64,000 nt of DNA from CAZKVJ01 sp964556225. GTDB lineage: Bacteria; Actinomycetota; Acidimicrobiia; Acidimicrobiales; Ilumatobacteraceae. This document shows positions 61,531 through 64,000 of the stretch, one piece after another (position 1 is the first letter of the stretch; each line of letters opens with the position of its first letter). The position numbers were made by a program, and so were the translations under genes. The stretch is taken from positions 1 to 64,000 of the forward strand of contig CAZKVJ010000016.1 in assembly GCA_964556225.1 (NCBI GenBank). Direction: 5' to 3'. Under the pieces are notes generated by a model. The model was not told where the DNA came from. It ran no database searches and worked only from the letters and a program-made list of their open reading frames with translations.

Positions 61531-62436
61531 CTACCGGCACAGGGTCCGGTTGAACACGCCCGGAGCGGACCACGGTCCGGGGCTGGCGCCGCTCGGCGAG
61601 GCGGACGGCCCGACCCGCCACTGCCAGGTGCCGACTTCGCAGAAGACCGAGAGCGTGACGGAGCGGAGGTTGCCGTCGACCCGGGCGGAGACGTCGACGG
61701 TCGAGAACGTCCGATCACGAGACACCTGGACCACGAAGGTCGCCGGGTCGCAGGGGCCGTCGTAGCGCCACACGAACGTGATCACCGTGCTGTTGTTCGT
61801 CTCGGAGCCGGCCGGGGAGATCACCGTCGGCGTGACGAGCGTGCACGTGGTGGTGGGCGGGGCCGTCGGGGGCGGCGTCGGCGGGGGAGTGGGCGGTGCC
61901 GTGGGGGCGACCGTGGTCGCGACGGTCGGTGGCGCGGTTCGAGGCACGGTCGTCGCGGCCGTCGAGCCCGGGACGGTGGTCGAGCCGGCCGTGGTGGTCG
62001 TCGTCTCGAGCGTCGTCTCGGTGCTGGTCGTGGTCGGGTCGGTGGGCGTTCCCACCACGAGCACCACGGGCGCGGAGCGGACCTCTCCGCTCTCCCCGAC
62101 GCCGACCGCCACGAGGCGGTGCTCGCCCTCGGCGACGATCTCCACGGTGAAGGTCGCCTGGGCGAGCGTCCCCGACAGATCGTTCGCGTCGGCGCTCGGT
62201 TCATCGTCGACGAGGAGGCGAAGCCCGGTCACGCCGCCCGCATCGGTGGCGTGGGCGAGCACCGTCACCGGTCCCGGCTCCACGATCGTGCCGCCGAGCG
62301 GGGTGTCGATCCAGGCGTTGCTCGGCGGCTCCGAGCCATCCGGCGCGCCGGCGCGCACGACCGTCGCCCCCACTCCGATGGCCAACACCAGAGATCCCGT
62401 CACCAGCCACCGGCCGCGGCTCCCCCGCGGCGCCAT
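61531..62436 (-). CDS. Secreted Ig-like protein with Thr/Pro-rich stalk
   Basis: Protein of 301 aa. Signal or anchor helix WLVTGSLVLAIGVGATVV near 10-27; Ig-like domain near 40-130 (PSNAWIDTPLGGTIVEPGPVTVLAHATDAGGV); a stalk of Thr/Pro/Val repeats near 132-200; a second beta-domain with four Cys (CTLV, GPCDPA, FCEVG, RTLCR). The same N-terminal logic as the 1067-aa neighbour, with which it forms a two-gene unit. A surface or adhesive role is inferred only from composition. Confidence 0.7.
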   Translation of the reverse strand: MAPRGSRGRWLVTGSLVLAIGVGATVVRAGAPDGSEPPSNAWIDTPLGGTIVEPGPVTVLAHATDAGGVTGLRLLVDDEPSADANDLSGTLAQATFTVEIVAEGEHRLVAVGVGESGEVRSAPVVLVVGTPTDPTTTSTETTLETTTTTAGSTTVPGSTAATTVPRTAPPTVATTVAPTAPPTPPPTPPPTAPPTTTCTLVTPTVISPAGSETNNSTVITFVWRYDGPCDPATFVVQVSRDRTFSTVDVSARVDGNLRSVTLSVFCEVGTWQWRVGPSASPSGASPGPWSAPGVFNRTLCR

Positions 62437-62518
62437 TCGGCGATGCTGCGCCGTCGTCGTCCGCTCCGCAAGTGACCTAGGTCCCGAACCTGGTCAAGAC
62501 CCCGTCAACACGGTCGGG

Positions 62519-62822
62519 TCAGTCCCGGGTGAGATCGGCCAGGTTGGCGACCAGCAACGCCAGCGCCAGCACGCCGAAGCGCACCGCCACCGTGACCTGC
62601 CAGCCGAAGTAGACCGTCAGCCCGGCGAGCGTCGTCACCAAGATCAAGATCCCGACGAGCGCGACGACGGTGAGGACGAAGCGGGTCGGCGGTGTCGTCG
62701 CCCCACAGCCCGCGGTGGTCGACGATCCAAGGAGCCTCGGTGCCGCGTGGCACCTTGCTCCGGAAGATCAGGCTGAAGCGCACGATCGGCTCATAGGCGC
62801 GCAGCAGGTCGAGGTCGTTCAC
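62519..62822 (-). pseudogene. Frameshifted small membrane-protein gene remnant
   Basis: From GTG 62822 one frame reads VNDLDLLRAYEPIVRFSLIF and then PRGTEAPWIVDHRGLWGDD, resembling the N-terminus of large actinobacterial membrane proteins (LLRAYEPxVRF). Near 62690 sense passes to another frame, PPTRFVLTVVALVGILILVT and then LTVYFGWQVTVAVRFGVL, two membrane helices, ending at a TGA at 62521-62519. A single-base change joins them. It is either a frameshifted short gene or a decayed larger one. The remaining part of the 485-bp gap (62437-62518, 62823-62921) holds only the carbamate kinase promoter and ribosome site. Confidence 0.45.
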
Positions 62823-62921
62823 CGTGCACGCTCAGGGTCGATCCAGCTCGCCGTGCGATCCTCGCACGGCGGCGCATCCCGCCGCTGGCGTGTCGCTAAC
62901 GTCGCACCGGAGGAGGAAGAC

Positions 62922-63851
62922 GTGGGGAACGGCGCGCGCGTCCTCGTGGCCCTGGGCGGCAACGCGCTGCTCAGGCGCGGCGAGCCGATGACGGAGGCGA
63001 TCCAGCGCGCGAACATCCGGGCCGCGGCACGAGCGCTCGCTCCGGTAGCGGCCCGCCATAGGCTGGTGCTGTCGCACGGCAACGGCCCCCAGGTCGGCCT
63101 CCTCGCGCTGCAAGCCGCAGCGTTCGCGGACGTCGCGCCTTATCCACTCGACGTGCTCGGCGCCGAGAGTGAGGGGATGATCGGTTACCTCATCGAGCAG
63201 GAGCTCGGGAACCTGCTGCCCGACGAGGTCCCGCTCGCCACGGTCCTGACGATGGTCGAGGTCGATCCGGCCGACCCGGCCTTCGACCGGCCGACGAAGT
63301 TCGTCGGACCTCTCTACGACGACGACACCGCTGCCCGCCTGGCGGCCGAGCGAGGCTGGACCTTCCGGCGCGACGGCGAGGTCATGCGCCGCGTCGTTCC
63401 GTCGCCGGCGCCGTTGAGGATCTTCGAGATCCGCCCGATCCGTTGGCTGCTCGAACGAGGCGTCGTCGTCATCTGTGCCGGGGGTGGCGGCATCCCCACC
63501 ACCTGGACCCCGGGCCCAGAACGTGTGCTGCGCGGCGTGGAGGCGGTGATCGACAAGGACCTGGTGAGCGAGCTGTTGGCGCGACAGGTGGACGTCGAGG
63601 TCTTCGTGATGGCCACTGATGTGGACGGCGTGTACGAGGGCTGGGGCACGGACCGGGCCCGGCGCCTGGAGCGCACCACACCGAGCGAGCTGCGCCGCAT
63701 CGGCTTCGCGGCCGGATCGATGGGCCCGAAGGTCGAGGCTGCCGTGCGCTTCGTGGAGGCGACCGGCCGCCGAGCCGCGATCGGCGCGCTGGACGACGTC
63801 GAGGCGGTGGTCGACGGGCGGGCCGGCACCCAGGTGGTGCCCGAGCCATAG
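62922..63851 (+). CDS. arcC: Carbamate kinase
   Basis: Protein of 309 aa. VALGGNALLRRGEPMTEAIQ near 9-28, SHGNGPQVGLLALQAAAF near 49-66, PLDVLGAESEGMIGYLIEQEL near 74-94, VICAGGGGIPTTW near 184, VIDKDLVSELLA near 206 and FVMATDVDGVYEGWG near 221 are all family hallmarks. It makes ATP and carbamate from carbamoyl phosphate and ADP. The arginine deiminase genes arcA and arcB are not in the window, so it may serve purine or ureide breakdown instead. GTG 62922 has GGAGGAGG 5-12 nt upstream and TAACGT at 62897-62902. Confidence 0.95.
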   Translation: MGNGARVLVALGGNALLRRGEPMTEAIQRANIRAAARALAPVAARHRLVLSHGNGPQVGLLALQAAAFADVAPYPLDVLGAESEGMIGYLIEQELGNLLPDEVPLATVLTMVEVDPADPAFDRPTKFVGPLYDDDTAARLAAERGWTFRRDGEVMRRVVPSPAPLRIFEIRPIRWLLERGVVVICAGGGGIPTTWTPGPERVLRGVEAVIDKDLVSELLARQVDVEVFVMATDVDGVYEGWGTDRARRLERTTPSELRRIGFAAGSMGPKVEAAVRFVEATGRRAAIGALDDVEAVVDGRAGTQVVPEP

Positions 63852-64000
63852 GCGGGAAGGGGCTGCTGGATGTGTCGGAGCTGGATGCCAACGGGGTGCT
63901 GACGTCGCTCAACTTCGCTTCTACGGCCTCGACCTGTTCGCCCACATCCCGATGGAGCCGGCCACGGTGGGGGCGATGCGGTGCAACACGGGTGCAGGAG
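63852..64000 (+). other. Edge region with broken coding-like sequence
   Basis: After the carbamate kinase stop, one frame from about 63862 reads KGLLDVSELDANGVLTSLNF to about 63920; another then reads RFYGLDLFAHIPMEPATVGAMRCN to the edge. Together they look like one protein with a frameshift near 63920. No start or family can be assigned, and the gene may continue past the window. It might also be chance reading in GC-rich DNA. Confidence 0.25.

Noticed and set aside
61858..61905. GGCGG / GTGGG tandem runs as a DNA repeat element
   Set aside because: They encode the Thr/Pro-rich stalk of the 301-aa secreted protein; the periodicity follows codons.

Overview
The window reads as a gene-dense, very GC-rich chromosomal segment of an actinobacterium. 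Several features fit the class Acidimicrobiia or a close relative: mycofactocin genes, several F420-type luciferase-like oxidoreductases, an Lsr2-like DNA-binding domain, a DUF4916 NUDIX-like protein, an LCP cell-wall protein and many Thr/Pro-rich lipoproteins. The taxon is inferred from gene content only. I saw no rRNA, tRNA, CRISPR array, prophage or insertion sequence. Codon use and composition are even, apart from the small lipoprotein near 9.0-9.6 kb.

Layout. 0-3.3 kb: an alpha/alpha-toroid-like membrane protein diverging from a two-gene unit (small TM protein plus HTTM protein). 3.2-13.4 kb: a mycofactocin region. The minus-strand operon is mftA-mftB-mftC, then a FadH/OYE oxidoreductase and an F420-type oxidoreductase. 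Beyond it on the plus strand lie two NDMA/mycofactocin-type alcohol dehydrogenases, the second followed by a MoxR ATPase and a VWA protein. A decayed helicase, a small lipoprotein and a toxin-antitoxin-like pair are scattered among them. 13.4-25.6 kb: LCP protein, valS and cysS (divergent), MFS exporter, acyltransferase with SGNH domain, large lipoprotein hydrolase, acyl-CoA dehydrogenase. 25.7-32.3 kb: NarL-type two-component system, small lipoprotein, cupin, SDR and a sugar-acid dehydratase. 32.4-43.6 kb: ERCC4-Lsr2 fusion, a second flavin/NAD redox cluster (LLM, OYE, SDR, LLM), CoA-binding protein, DUF4916 protein, ArsR-SulP, DUF3089 lipoprotein, Nei/Fpg glycosylase. 43.6-53.9 kb: FtsX-type ABC exporter, a giant cyclase-ATPase-TPR regulator translationally coupled to a nucleotidyltransferase, 1-Cys peroxiredoxin, ArsR plus SRPBCC, SDR. 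53.9-64 kb: two glycoside hydrolases, a pair of large secreted proteins, a broken gene and carbamate kinase.

Two features run across the whole window. First, many starts lie 6-8 nt after a TANNNT hexamer on either strand, the signature of leaderless transcription; I used this to choose starts. Second, an extragenic hairpin family with CGTTCTGG / CCAGAACG arms lies at gene 3' ends (46-68, 13361-13422, 22137-22189, variant at 28972-29044, weaker at 58235-58296). Three copies share an identical 23-nt core. It is the best candidate here for an undescribed element, probably a repeated bidirectional terminator or REP-like sequence.

The mycofactocin genes are the strongest functional story. The peptide, chaperone and radical SAM enzyme lie next to the redox enzymes that would use the cofactor, but mftD, mftE, mftF and mftR are absent from the window.
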